Shown here: positions 20,240 through 35,211 of the stretch, one piece after another
How positions within the stretch are numbered: position 1 is the stretch's first letter
Layout of the letters: each line of letters opens with the position of its first letter
Assembly (NCBI RefSeq): GCF_000400505.1
Contig: NZ_CM001857.1
Coordinates: forward strand, 1,925,074-1,989,073
Direction of reading: 5' to 3'
DNA length: 64,000 nucleotides
From: Musicola paradisiaca NCPPB 2511
GTDB lineage: Bacteria; Pseudomonadota; Gammaproteobacteria; Enterobacterales; Enterobacteriaceae
Position numbers and translations under genes: made by a program
The notes under the pieces: generated by a model
Seen by the model: the letters and a program-made list of their open reading frames with translations, nothing else
The model's database searches: none
What the model was told of the DNA's origin: nothing

Positions 20240-20666
20240 GTATTTGTCGCGGCGGTGAGATGCAATAATCGCTGTGTAAAAAACAGGGCAGAGCGCATGG
20301 TGCGTGGTGTTCCAGATAGAAAAACCCACTGTAACGGCAAGACTGCGAAACATTGTCAGTAGCACTGCGAATGTCCCATCCTTATCGTTGTCGTTGTGTG
20401 TCTACCTGGGGTAAATGTACGGCGGCGATGTTTAACAGGAGGCCGTAACACGGAACGTTATGCATTATTTCGGAGTCCGGGCGGTGGATTTTACGTCAAA
20501 CTGCTTTTATCCTTGAAAGTCCGTTTAAAGTTGGTTATTGATAACTTGTTGATTAAGAAATAGAAAATGATCGTTTCCGAATGGTCGTTGCACGCTCTTA
20601 CCGAGCGGTGCTCGCCGTATTTGGAAAGATTTTTCGGATAATGAGGCAGTGAATAGGAATCTGACT
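20240..20666. other. Intergenic region upstream of ldtE
   Basis: It contains the minus-strand promoter of the small gene at its left end (TTGCAT / TACGAT) and, by necessity, the ldtE promoter at the right. Nothing else was recognised. Confidence 0.4.
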
Positions 20667-21650
20667 ATGAAACGTGCGATTACTCTACTGGGAACGTTGT
20701 TTACGCTGTGTTTACTGGGGAGCGCGCTTGCGGAAGCGGCCGAATACCCGTTACCGCCGCCAGATAGCCGGTTGATTGGAGAGAATATAAGCTATACCGT
20801 CTCGAATGATGGACACCCGCTGGAGACGATAGCCGCTAACTTCAAGATTGGCTTGCTGAATATGCTGGAGGCTAACCCAGGGACAGATCCTTATCTACCC
20901 AAACCAGGGTCGACGCTGACGATCCCATCACAGATGCTGTTGCCGGATACGCCGCGGGAAGGGATTGTGGTCAACCTGGCTGAACTGCGTCTGTATTACT
21001 TTCCTAAAGGCAAGGGCACCGTCATTGTGTATCCCATTGGCATTGGCCAGCTAGGCCGAAATACGCCGGTGATGGTGACACGGGTTATCGAACGTCGTCC
21101 CAATCCTACCTGGATACCGACAGCCAATATCCGTCGTCATTATAAAGAACAGGGTATTGATTTGCCGGCAGTCGTACCGGGTGGCCCGGATAATCCGATG
21201 GGGTTGTTTGCATTGCGTCTGGAAAAGAGTGGTGGGGTTTATTCCATCCATGGCACCAATGCTAATTTCGGTATCGGCATGCGCGTCAGCTCTGGCTGTA
21301 TTCGTCTTCGTCCCGAGGATATTGAAGCACTGTTCAACGATGTTCCCGTAGGAACACGGGTTCAGATTATTAATGAACCCATCAAAGTGGCGGTAGAGCC
21401 GGATGGGAAACGCTATATCGAGGTTCATCAGCCGCTCTCTCGTACTGATAAGGATGATCCCCAGACGATGCCGATTGGGTTAGGCCAGAAAGTACAAGCG
21501 TTCGTGCGCAGCCCAGAGACGGATGTTGAGGTTGTACACAATGCGATCGTCCGCCGTTCTGGTATGCCGATACTGGTGAACAAAGGTGAAGTGCTGTCTA
21601 CACCGCAAACTGGCGCAGCGCCGGTGACGGTAGCCGTTCCAGTCCGATAA
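20667..21650 (+). CDS. ldtE: L,D-transpeptidase LdtE
   Basis: This 327-residue exported YkuD-family enzyme has an N-terminal signal peptide (cleavage after about ALAEA), a LysM-like domain (residues about 40-95, ending in PKPGSTLTIPSQ) and the catalytic domain ending in HGTNANFGIGMRVSSGCIR, with nucleophile Cys near residue 211. LdtE (YnhG) forms meso-DAP to meso-DAP (3-3) peptidoglycan crosslinks. The neighbour lpp fits the E. coli ynhG-lpp-pykF order. ATG 20667 was preferred over GTG 20649 because it directly precedes the basic start of the signal peptide (MKRAITLLG) and has AGGAA upstream. Confidence 0.92.
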   Translation: MKRAITLLGTLFTLCLLGSALAEAAEYPLPPPDSRLIGENISYTVSNDGHPLETIAANFKIGLLNMLEANPGTDPYLPKPGSTLTIPSQMLLPDTPREGIVVNLAELRLYYFPKGKGTVIVYPIGIGQLGRNTPVMVTRVIERRPNPTWIPTANIRRHYKEQGIDLPAVVPGGPDNPMGLFALRLEKSGGVYSIHGTNANFGIGMRVSSGCIRLRPEDIEALFNDVPVGTRVQIINEPIKVAVEPDGKRYIEVHQPLSRTDKDDPQTMPIGLGQKVQAFVRSPETDVEVVHNAIVRRSGMPILVNKGEVLSTPQTGAAPVTVAVPVR

Positions 21651-21737
21651 ATTCAGGGATAGGGCGCGTCAGGGCGTGTAGACGCTCTGATGCGTATTAC
21701 GGGGAAACGGTGAGAATACGAAGGGAAATCAACAGAT

Positions 21738-21768
21738 AAAAAAATGGCGCACACTGTGCGCCATTTTT
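21738..21768 (-). terminator. Terminator of lpp
   Basis: ATGGCGCAC (21744-21752) and GTGCGCCAT (21756-21764) form a 9-bp stem with a 3-nt loop. A-runs on the left and T-runs on the right allow bidirectional termination between ldtE and lpp. Confidence 0.85.
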
Positions 21769-21782
21769 CGTTCAACCAGCTC

Positions 21783-22019
21783 TTACTTCTTGTAAGTACG
21801 AACCTGGTTGTCCAGGCGCTGGTTAGCACGAGCTGCGTCATCTTTAGCAGCCTGCACGTCAGTAGCCAGAGCGTCAACTTTGCTGGTCAGAGCAGATACT
21901 TTGTCGTTCAGAGAAGAAACGTCAGAAGACAGCTGATCCAGTTTAGCGTTGCTGGAACAACCAGCCAGCAGAGTTGAACCCAGGATTACCGCGCCCAGTA
22001 CCAGTTTAGTACGATTCAT
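21783..22019 (-). CDS. lpp: Braun (murein) lipoprotein Lpp
   Basis: The 78-residue major outer-membrane lipoprotein has a signal peptide with lipobox LLAGC, a trimeric coiled coil of heptads ([20 protein letters not shown]...), and the C-terminal VRTYKK. The last Lys is the covalent attachment point to the diaminopimelate of peptidoglycan, made by L,D-transpeptidases. The 5' untranslated region is nearly identical to that of E. coli lpp (ACGCTACATGGAGATTAACT). Confidence 0.98.
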   Translation of the reverse strand: MNRTKLVLGAVILGSTLLAGCSSNAKLDQLSSDVSSLNDKVSALTSKVDALATDVQAAKDDAARANQRLDNQVRTYKK

Positions 22020-22064
22020 TATTAATACCCTCTAAATTGAGTTAATCTCCATGTAGCGTTACAA

Positions 22065-22093
22065 GTATTACACAAACCTTTTTCTGATGAGAA
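22065..22093 (-). promoter_or_regulatory. lpp promoter
   Basis: On the minus strand, -35 TTCTCA (22088-22093) and -10 TAATAC (22065-22070) are separated by 17 nt, as in the well-known strong E. coli lpp promoter. An AT-rich upstream stretch is also kept. Confidence 0.8.
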
Positions 22094-22282
22094 TAAATTT
22101 TTGATGGGAACATGCTTAATTTTGATCGTTCGCTCAAAGAATCATCGAGTTTTACAAACAGGTTAAAAAAAGCAAGAAAAACAGGGGAGTTTTATCAGAT
22201 TCTTCTGGTCTTGATTTTTGTTGATATACTAATTTTGTATAACTGTAACGGGTGTAGATTAATACCGGACATCAGCGAGAAT

Positions 22283-22312
22283 AAAAAAAAGCGCCCGACT
22301 GGGCGCTTTTTT
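22283..22312 (-). terminator. Terminator of pykF
   Basis: GCGCCC and GGGCGC flank a 4-nt loop (22291-22306). On the minus strand the stem is followed by eight T. It lies 22 nt after the pykF stop. Confidence 0.85.
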
Positions 22313-22334
22313 AATAAGCGTTCTCATTACCTGA

Positions 22335-23744
22335 TTACAGGCGATGTACTGATGCCGTATTGGTCGTACCGCTGGCGACCAGTGCGCCGGAAACCATCAC
22401 TACGACATCGCCTGGTTGCGCGAAACCGCTGTTCAGCGCGGCTTCTTTACCGATGCGATAGAAATCGTCGGTAGACGCGATCTCGTCCACTAACTGAGTT
22501 TCAACACCTTTAGTCAGCAGCAACTGACGAGCGGTGATGGTGTTGGTGGTGAGAGCCAAAATACGCGCATTCGGGAAGTATTTACGGATTGATTTGGCTG
22601 ATTTGCCGCCATGGGTGGCGACGACGATCAACGGTGCGTCCAGATGCTCGGCAGTTTCTACTGCGCCGCGGCATACTGCTTCGGTAATACGCAGTTTGTT
22701 CTGATTCAGTTTCTCCAGACGAGGCTTCATGACCTTATCGGTACGTTCGCAAATGGTCGCCATGATGCTGACGGCTTCCAGCGGGTATTTCCCCTTGGCG
22801 CTTTCGCCGGACAGCATGACTGCATCAGTGCCGTCAATGATGGCATTGGCAACGTCGCCGGCTTCCGCACGGGTTGGCCGTGGGTTTTTGATCATGGAAT
22901 CAAGCATTTGGGTTGCAGTAATGACGACTTTCCGCGCCCGGTTGCATTTCTCGATCATCATCTTCTGAGCGAAAATGACTTCTTCGACTGGAATTTCAAC
23001 GCCCAGATCGCCGCGAGCGACCATGATGCCGTCGGATGCCTCCAGGATGTCGTCAAAATTGTTCAGGCCTTCCTGATTTTCAATTTTGGAAATGATCTGG
23101 ATATGTTCGCCGCCGTGCTGTTTCAGGTGGGCGCGAATCTCTTCAACGTCTGAACGCTTACGGATAAAGGAGGCGGCCACGAAATCTACGCCCTGTTCGC
23201 AGCCGAAGATCAGATCGCGTTTATCTTTTTCGGCGAGGGCCGGCAACTGGATGGAAACGCCGGGCAAATTGACGCCTTTGTTTTCGCCCAGATCGCCGTT
23301 GTTGAGCACTTTACAGACGACTTCGCCACCTTTGATGGCAGTCACTTCCATGCCAATCAAACCATCGTCGACCAGTACGGTATTACCAACCTGCAGATCG
23401 CTGGCGAAACCGGCGTAAGTGACTGCAACACGCTCGGTATTGCCGATGACGCTCTGATCGGTGGTAAATGTGAACGTTTGCCCGGCAACCAACGTCGCAT
23501 CCGCGCCGTTTTCCAGTTTCATGGTACGGATTTCCGGGCCTTTGGTATCGAGCAGAATGGCTGCTTTCTTCCCGGTTTTTTCGACAATAGCACGCAGGTT
23601 TTTGATGCGCTGTCCGTGCTCTTCATAGTCGCCGTGAGAGAAATTGAGGCGCATGACATTCATGCCCGCGTTCAGCATCTTGCCCAGCATTTCCTCTGAT
23701 TCGGTTTTCGGGCCGATAGTACAAACGATTTTAGTCTTTTTCAT
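22335..23744 (-). CDS. pykF: Pyruvate kinase I
   Basis: This 469-residue enzyme transfers phosphate from PEP to ADP, the last step of glycolysis. It has the N-terminal [16 protein letters not shown], the Lys-containing active-site motif [24 protein letters not shown] and the signature [26 protein letters not shown]. Length is close to E. coli PykF (470). A Cra-like operator and the divergent bgl leader lie upstream. Confidence 0.97.
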   Translation of the reverse strand: MKKTKIVCTIGPKTESEEMLGKMLNAGMNVMRLNFSHGDYEEHGQRIKNLRAIVEKTGKKAAILLDTKGPEIRTMKLENGADATLVAGQTFTFTTDQSVIGNTERVAVTYAGFASDLQVGNTVLVDDGLIGMEVTAIKGGEVVCKVLNNGDLGENKGVNLPGVSIQLPALAEKDKRDLIFGCEQGVDFVAASFIRKRSDVEEIRAHLKQHGGEHIQIISKIENQEGLNNFDDILEASDGIMVARGDLGVEIPVEEVIFAQKMMIEKCNRARKVVITATQMLDSMIKNPRPTRAEAGDVANAIIDGTDAVMLSGESAKGKYPLEAVSIMATICERTDKVMKPRLEKLNQNKLRITEAVCRGAVETAEHLDAPLIVVATHGGKSAKSIRKYFPNARILALTTNTITARQLLLTKGVETQLVDEIASTDDFYRIGKEAALNSGFAQPGDVVVMVSGALVASGTTNTASVHRL

Positions 23745-25254
<1,510 letters not shown>

Positions 25255-25342
25255 ATATTGCGTAAGTTCACAAAACTGCTGATGGGAAATAAAAAAGCTT
25301 GTCAGCAGAAAATTAACCGGTAATCTGCCGGTAGCACAATCT

Positions 25343-25383
25343 GGATTGTTACTGTCATTCTCAATAAGAATACAGGCAAAACC
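25343..25383 (+). promoter_or_regulatory. RAT 2 between bglG and bglF, with extended hairpin
   Basis: It begins GGATTGTTACTGT and ends ACAGGCAAAACC, the RAT boundary sequences. The centre is enlarged to about 41 nt by an inserted stem (ATTCT/AGAAT), unlike the 29-31 nt typical of the family. Its 3' end overlaps the left arm of terminator 2. Confidence 0.8.
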
Positions 25384-25437
25384 TAAACCAGTTCCCCTGG
25401 ATGCATTATTCCAAGGAAAACGGTTTGGGTTTTTTTT
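25379..25437 (+). terminator. Conditional terminator 2 before bglF
   Basis: AAACCTAAACC (25379-25389) pairs along 11 positions with GGTTTGGGTTT (25422-25432), with one G-U pair, followed by T5. It overlaps RAT 2. Confidence 0.85.
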
Positions 25438-25490
25438 GTCTTAAAACAGCGTCGGGCACCTGATGTGATCAGGGTTTACCTGAGCAGTGA

Positions 25491-28849
<3,359 letters not shown>

Positions 28850-28927
28850 TAGTTAAAAGTAACTTTACTCTGCGGGTGATGATTATCCGCAGGGTAGCGT
28901 TTGCCCGAAAAATACCAATGAGTGTGA

Positions 28928-30574
<1,647 letters not shown>

Positions 30575-30629
30575 TGCCGTGTGGCCGTGTTGAACGATAA
30601 GCACATACTTACCCTGTTTAACGTGTTAA

Positions 30630-31829
<1,200 letters not shown>

Positions 31830-32658
31830 CGGAAACATCCCCGGGTGATGGCCAGTCGTGCTGCCGACAACAACGTGGACGATGGCTTTGCCGTGGTTCA
31901 CACCCGGTGATGCGATGATCGTAAGAGGGCTGATCGCTGCGCACGATGCGCTGACAGCCCTCATGGTGCAGCGCGTCGCTTGTCTTCGACGATGGCCTGC
32001 TCCGCGCCTGTCGGCACATTGACGAGTGGGCGATACACTGCGCGCCGGCAGACGCGACGGCGGCATCAACCACAACCACAACCACAACCACAACCACAAC
32101 CACAACCACAACCACAACGTCGAACCCCTTGTGTCTCTTCGCTGCCGCCGCCCGCGGCGCTCAACGTTGCCGCCGCGGCGTTGCCTTTCACCCCCGTTAC
32201 CGTAGTCAACCCCTCGGGATTCACTGACTTGCCGTGTGACAAGGTGTCTAATCGGCCTTGCCTTAAAAGGCTAGCGTCTGGCGTTATTCAGTACATAATC
32301 CGGTTGTTCTATAATTTCAAGCAATAAAAACATAATAAAAACAATATGTTGAAGTGAATAATTCCACATTACCGCACGGACAAAAATAACTTATTCATAA
32401 ATCACATTAACTTGACATAGTACCAATATAAAAAACTTTTTTTTGCTTATGTCCGGATAAGTTTTCTTTCTGTTTGATATTTTCTCTTATTTATTGAAAC
32501 TTAATTTTTTTGTTTTACATTTTTTAGCGCTTTGTATTTTTATGAAAAAATGGAGGATAGAATAAATACATTATAACTGTTAATGTTTTTCCCGCACGAC
32601 ACGTTGGGTTTTACCAAAAGGATTTTATTTATTCCTAAACTCAGGAAGAGGTGACAGA
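31830..32658. other. Long intergenic region upstream of the NRPS cluster
   Basis: Left half (to about 32240) is GC-rich with a perfect hexanucleotide tandem repeat and no credible gene. Right half (about 32320-32658) is strongly AT-rich and probably holds the promoter of the NRPS cluster; TTGACA at 32412-32417 is one -35 candidate but lacks a good -10 at 17 nt. Confidence 0.5.
32071..32118. repeat. Tandem repeat (CACAAC) x 8
   Basis: Eight perfect copies of the 6-bp unit CACAAC, preceded by a partial copy (CAAC, 32067-32070). It lies between the esterase gene and the NRPS cluster. Confidence 0.95.
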
Positions 32659-33165
32659 GTGTTAGTTCTGACAGAATGCACGGGTAATGATATTGGTGCA
32701 TATCGCAATATTTTTGTTGAAGAATATCGAAATGATCTCATCAAAAATCATCATCTCGAACAGTCGGAAGCTCATAAAAAAGCGATTGATACTTTTAATT
32801 CCTCATTTTCGGATAATCATCCAGAGCAAAATAACTCTCTTCTACGAATCACCAAAGATCTAAAGGGTGAACCCTGTCATGTTGGTTATATATGGCTGCT
32901 TTACTCCCCCAGGGAGCAGTCAGTGTTTATTATGGATTTCTATATTTCTCAAGAATATCGTAATAAAAAGATAGGCTATGAATCTATGTGCTATTTGATA
33001 TCCATGCTCGAATGTTCAAATGTGACTACGATAAAACTACGTGTTGAGCCTGATAATCAGATGGCAATCGGGTTATACAAGAAAGCAGGTTTTGATATTA
33101 CCGGTATAAATATGGTTCACAAAATAACCCCAAAGGTTGGAGAGAATGAGATATCAAACAGCTGA
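32659..33165 (+). CDS. GNAT-family N-acetyltransferase
   Basis: The 168-residue protein has the GNAT fold: acetyl-CoA pyrophosphate loop YRNKKIGYESM (about residues 101-111, preceded by the strand FIMDFYIS) and a C-terminal NQMAIGLYKKAGFDITG motif. It is AT-rich compared with the core genes. The start is GTG 32659 behind AGGAAGAGG. It is the first gene of the NRPS cluster and overlaps the next gene by 20 nt. By position it could acetylate the peptide or a diamino acid precursor, either as tailoring or as self-protection, as EdeQ does for edeine. The substrate is inference. Confidence 0.8.
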   Translation: MLVLTECTGNDIGAYRNIFVEEYRNDLIKNHHLEQSEAHKKAIDTFNSSFSDNHPEQNNSLLRITKDLKGEPCHVGYIWLLYSPREQSVFIMDFYISQEYRNKKIGYESMCYLISMLECSNVTTIKLRVEPDNQMAIGLYKKAGFDITGINMVHKITPKVGENEISNS

Positions 33166-34138
33166 GAATGTTAATGATGGTCACGCTTTTTTAGAGATTA
33201 ACGATTTCATCAAAAACAATAGTGTTCATGTTAAAATAGAAAACATGAATCCCGGAGGCTCGATAAAAATAAAAACGGCTATAGCACTAATAAATGCGGC
33301 AGAAAAAAACCTCGGATTAAAAGAGAAAAAAAACGTTATTGAATCCAGTTCAGGCAATTTGGGTATTGCATTAAGTATTATCTGTGCTGCAAGACAGTAT
33401 AAATTTACATGCGTTGCCGATAAAAACACGCTGCCTCATACCATCAAAGTAATGAAAGCCTATGGTGCCGAAGTTATTGTCATCGATAAACCTGATCCTG
33501 AAAGAGGGTATCTGGGCGGCAGGCTCAATTATATCAGGAAAAGATTGATATCAGATAATAGCCTGGTGTGGACCAATCAATATGAAAGTCTTGCTAATAG
33601 AGACGCGCACGCAAACCTGACGGCCAGAGAGTTATTGAATGAATTTCCGAACATTGACTATCTTTTTATTGCAGCGGGAACTGCAGGTACATTGATGGGA
33701 TGTGTGAAAACCATCACGGAGGAATCTCCAGCAACAAAAATTATTGCTGTTGATACTAAGGGCTCCGTTATTTTTGGCACCCCGCCGGCACCCCGTTATA
33801 TTCCTGGTATGGGCGCCAGCGTTCCCCCGCCATTATTCGACAGTAAGGATTTGTTCGACATGGTTCAGGTATCTGAAATAGATACCGTGCAGACCTGCCG
33901 GTCGGTTGCCCGGCGCTACGGTTTTCTCGCGGGCGGATCAACCGGAACCGTACTGACTGCGATTCAGGAGTATAGCCATAAAATCCCGGCGGGTTCGGTG
34001 GTTGTTATGATTAGCCCGGACGGCGGAGAACGCTACATCGATACCATCTATTCCGATGAATGGTGTCAACAAAAAGGCTTGTTGTCGCTAAACGAATTAT
34101 CCCGTTGTGATGCCTTTTCAGGAGCAATTGCTGAATGA
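33146..34138 (+). CDS. SbnA-like PLP enzyme, N-(2-amino-2-carboxyethyl)-L-glutamate synthase
   Basis: The 330-residue fold-type II PLP enzyme belongs to the cysteine-synthase family. The PLP lysine is probably Lys41 in NPGGSIKIK, the phosphate-side motif is SSSGNLG (67-73), and the second PLP phosphate loop is AAGTAGTLMG. In the siderophore enzyme SbnA, O-phospho-L-serine and L-glutamate are joined to give the precursor of L-2,3-diaminopropionate. Pairing with an SbnB-like gene directly downstream (ATGA overlap) supports this over cysteine synthesis. ATG 33146 is preferred to TTG 33137. Low GC compared with the core. Confidence 0.82.
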   Translation: MRYQTAENVNDGHAFLEINDFIKNNSVHVKIENMNPGGSIKIKTAIALINAAEKNLGLKEKKNVIESSSGNLGIALSIICAARQYKFTCVADKNTLPHTIKVMKAYGAEVIVIDKPDPERGYLGGRLNYIRKRLISDNSLVWTNQYESLANRDAHANLTARELLNEFPNIDYLFIAAGTAGTLMGCVKTITEESPATKIIAVDTKGSVIFGTPPAPRYIPGMGASVPPPLFDSKDLFDMVQVSEIDTVQTCRSVARRYGFLAGGSTGTVLTAIQEYSHKIPAGSVVVMISPDGGERYIDTIYSDEWCQQKGLLSLNELSRCDAFSGAIAE

Positions 34139-35148
34139 ATAATTTGAAGTTTGATGTAGTCTCTGGTGAAACCATTACCGCACTCCTTGCCGATTCTTAC
34201 CGTGAAATTATGCGGATTGTCCGGGAAACTTATTTACTCCATGAAGAAGGCATAACCAATAATCCTGACAGTTATTTCCTGCGGTTTAATGATAAACCGG
34301 AAGCCAGAATTATCGCATTGCCGGCAGCGAGACGAGGTGTTGATGCGGTGGCGGGAATAAAATGGATTGCCAGCTACCCTAAGAATTTAGAAAAAAATAT
34401 ACAGCGTGCATCTGCAATCATTGCTTTGAATGATTATGAAACCGGGTATCCTTTTGCATTACTGGAAGCATCACAAATCAGTGCATTCCGTACCGCAGCA
34501 TCGGCTGTTCTCGCTGCGAATACGCTGAAAAACGATCGCAAGGTTGCCAGAAAAATAGCATTTATTGGTACTGGCGTTATTGCCAGAAAGATCGCTGATT
34601 TTTTTCGTGCAGAACATTGGCGTATCGATCAGGTTGTTGCTCATGATATTACCTTGCCGGATGCTGAGAAATTTGCACGCTATATCACTGGCGCTCATGG
34701 ATATCAGGCTACGGCGGTCAATAGCCTGACGGCTGCCATGGATGAGGCAGAGATTATTGTCTTGGCTACCAATGCTGGCACACCGTATATCACGGCGCCT
34801 GATGCAATAAAAAATAATCAAATAGTATTAAATATTTCACTGAGGGATATTGGCCCTGAGATTATTTTGCGTTCAGTGAATGTTTTCGATGATGTAGAAC
34901 ATTGCATGAAAGCGAATACATCACCCCATCTGGCAGAGCAAATCAGCGGCGGGCGGGATTTTGTCGACGGTACCCTGGCTGGATTAATGAATAGCAAATT
35001 TCAATTGCGAGAAAATCGGCCAATAATTTTCTCGCCTTTTGGTCTCGGTGTGCTGGATTTGGCTGTTGCAGCTTATTTACATCAACGGGCAACGCATGAA
35101 GGACTGTGCCATTCCATTCCGGGGTTCTTCCCTGATATGGCGAGATAA
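34135..35148 (+). CDS. SbnB-like dehydrogenase releasing L-2,3-diaminopropionate
   Basis: The 337-residue protein belongs to the ornithine cyclodeaminase/mu-crystallin family: a substrate-binding part with AGIKWIASYPKN and a Rossmann domain with IAFIGTGVIARKI (about 141-153) for NAD. SbnB oxidatively cleaves N-(2-amino-2-carboxyethyl)-L-glutamate into L-2,3-diaminopropionate and 2-oxoglutarate. The coupling to the SbnA-like gene makes this role more likely than ornithine cyclodeaminase. The diaminopropionate would feed one or more of the NRPS modules downstream. Confidence 0.84.
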   Translation: MNNLKFDVVSGETITALLADSYREIMRIVRETYLLHEEGITNNPDSYFLRFNDKPEARIIALPAARRGVDAVAGIKWIASYPKNLEKNIQRASAIIALNDYETGYPFALLEASQISAFRTAASAVLAANTLKNDRKVARKIAFIGTGVIARKIADFFRAEHWRIDQVVAHDITLPDAEKFARYITGAHGYQATAVNSLTAAMDEAEIIVLATNAGTPYITAPDAIKNNQIVLNISLRDIGPEIILRSVNVFDDVEHCMKANTSPHLAEQISGGRDFVDGTLAGLMNSKFQLRENRPIIFSPFGLGVLDLAVAAYLHQRATHEGLCHSIPGFFPDMAR

Positions 35149-35211
35149 ACGCGATTGCCGCCTGAATATTAAGTTTGGGAATGAGCTATATCATCATTAA
35201 TTGAGAGCAAC

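Noticed and set aside
22112..22474. 120-codon plus-strand frame between lpp and pykF
   Set aside because: It runs through the pykF terminator and into antisense of pykF, with no ribosome-binding site.
32067..32118. CRISPR-like array
   Set aside because: The units are 6-bp back-to-back copies without spacers, and there are no cas genes nearby.
31980..32327. Open frame with (QP)n from the CACAAC repeat, and opposite-strand frames rich in VV or WL
   Set aside because: The length comes from the repeat itself. There is no ribosome-binding site, the flanking residues show no protein-like pattern, and frames on both strands are open for the same reason.
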